Source: an uncultured Bacilli bacterium
GTDB lineage: Bacteria; Bacillota_I; Bacilli_A; RF39; UBA660
Assembly: GCA_944358275.1 (NCBI GenBank)
Contig: CALVQZ010000102.1
Span: 1 to 11,777, forward strand
Direction of reading: 5' to 3'
DNA: 11,777 nucleotides
Below, piece by piece: positions 11,591-11,777 of the stretch. The position numbers and the translations under genes were made by a program. Under the pieces are notes generated by a model, which did no database searches, was not told where the DNA came from, and saw only the letters and a program-made list of their open reading frames with translations. Each line of letters starts with the position of its first letter. Within the stretch, counting starts at the first letter, position 1.

Positions 11591-11777
11591 TTTTGTATAA
11601 AACTTACAATCTATTAAAATAGACTATCTGAAAAAGAATAAGAAACATTTTTATAATAGACTTTTAATAGTTAATGAACTTAACGATTATCTTTTTTCGG
11701 TTGGTAATAAAAAAAAAAAAAAAGTAAATTTTTTATAAATTGCTATGTTAAAAATGATAAAAATTTAACTGAAAAAT
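11591..11777. other. Right flank without a gene; A15 tract
   Basis: No reading frame with a ribosome site on either strand. It holds a small inverted repeat TCTATT-AA-AATAGA near 11612, a TATAAT near 11653 and an uninterrupted run of 15 A at 11709-11723. I cannot assign any of these a role. Confidence 0.4.

Noticed and set aside
1..11777. Use of a Mycoplasma-type code with TGA as tryptophan
   Set aside because: Tryptophan in the intact genes is TGG, and frames such as those ending at 2904 and 11451 stop sensibly at TGA.

Overview
The window is AT-rich (G+C roughly 25-30 % by eye), with strong Shine-Dalgarno sites, sigma-A promoters that mostly carry the TG extension of the -10 box, short intrinsic terminators, and TGG for tryptophan with TGA used as stop. 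This points to a low-G+C Gram-positive (Bacillota: Bacilli, Erysipelotrichia or Clostridia); I cannot name the species.

Layout. Left flank (1-2232): on the minus strand, the start of an HD-domain protein (1-166, cut by the window edge) behind a DUF6414-like gene (196-1068). Then a free-standing small RNA gene on the plus strand ('RNA A', about 1181-1290) and a minus-strand XRE regulator with two membrane helices (1457-1984). From about 2233 to 11549 I read an integrated mobilizable element of about 9.3 kb. In order it holds: a small winged-helix protein and an unknown 90-aa protein; a leader-peptide attenuator and a large serine recombinase; a structured intergenic region that may be oriT; a MobV-type relaxase; a divergent Sau3AI-like restriction endonuclease and C5 methyltransferase (predicted site GATC); and an overlapping pair made of a second DUF6414-like protein and a ClpB-type AAA+ ATPase. 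The right flank (11550-11777) holds the 3' part and terminator of another RNA copy and no gene.

The main inference is that the element sits inside a small RNA gene. The sequence left of 2240 matches the 5' half of RNA A (40 of 45 bases). The sequence right of 11542 matches the 3' half and terminator of RNA A. The inner flanks of both junctions differ from RNA A over the att-sized region. The two junctions share the core GCTCCATT. Joining the inner ends would give a circle junction with inverted arms around that core, as expected for a serine recombinase attP.

How the genes may work together: recombinase and relaxase move the element, and the restriction-modification pair and the DUF6414/AAA+ pair look like defence cargo. 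Two tandem methyltransferase promoters and the promoter at the right end all use TTGATC as the -35 box, so the element's own GATC methylation could feed back on methyltransferase expression and, in the circular form, on transcription entering the left-end genes. GATC is otherwise scarce in the window (10 sites by eye, against nearly 30 expected from composition).
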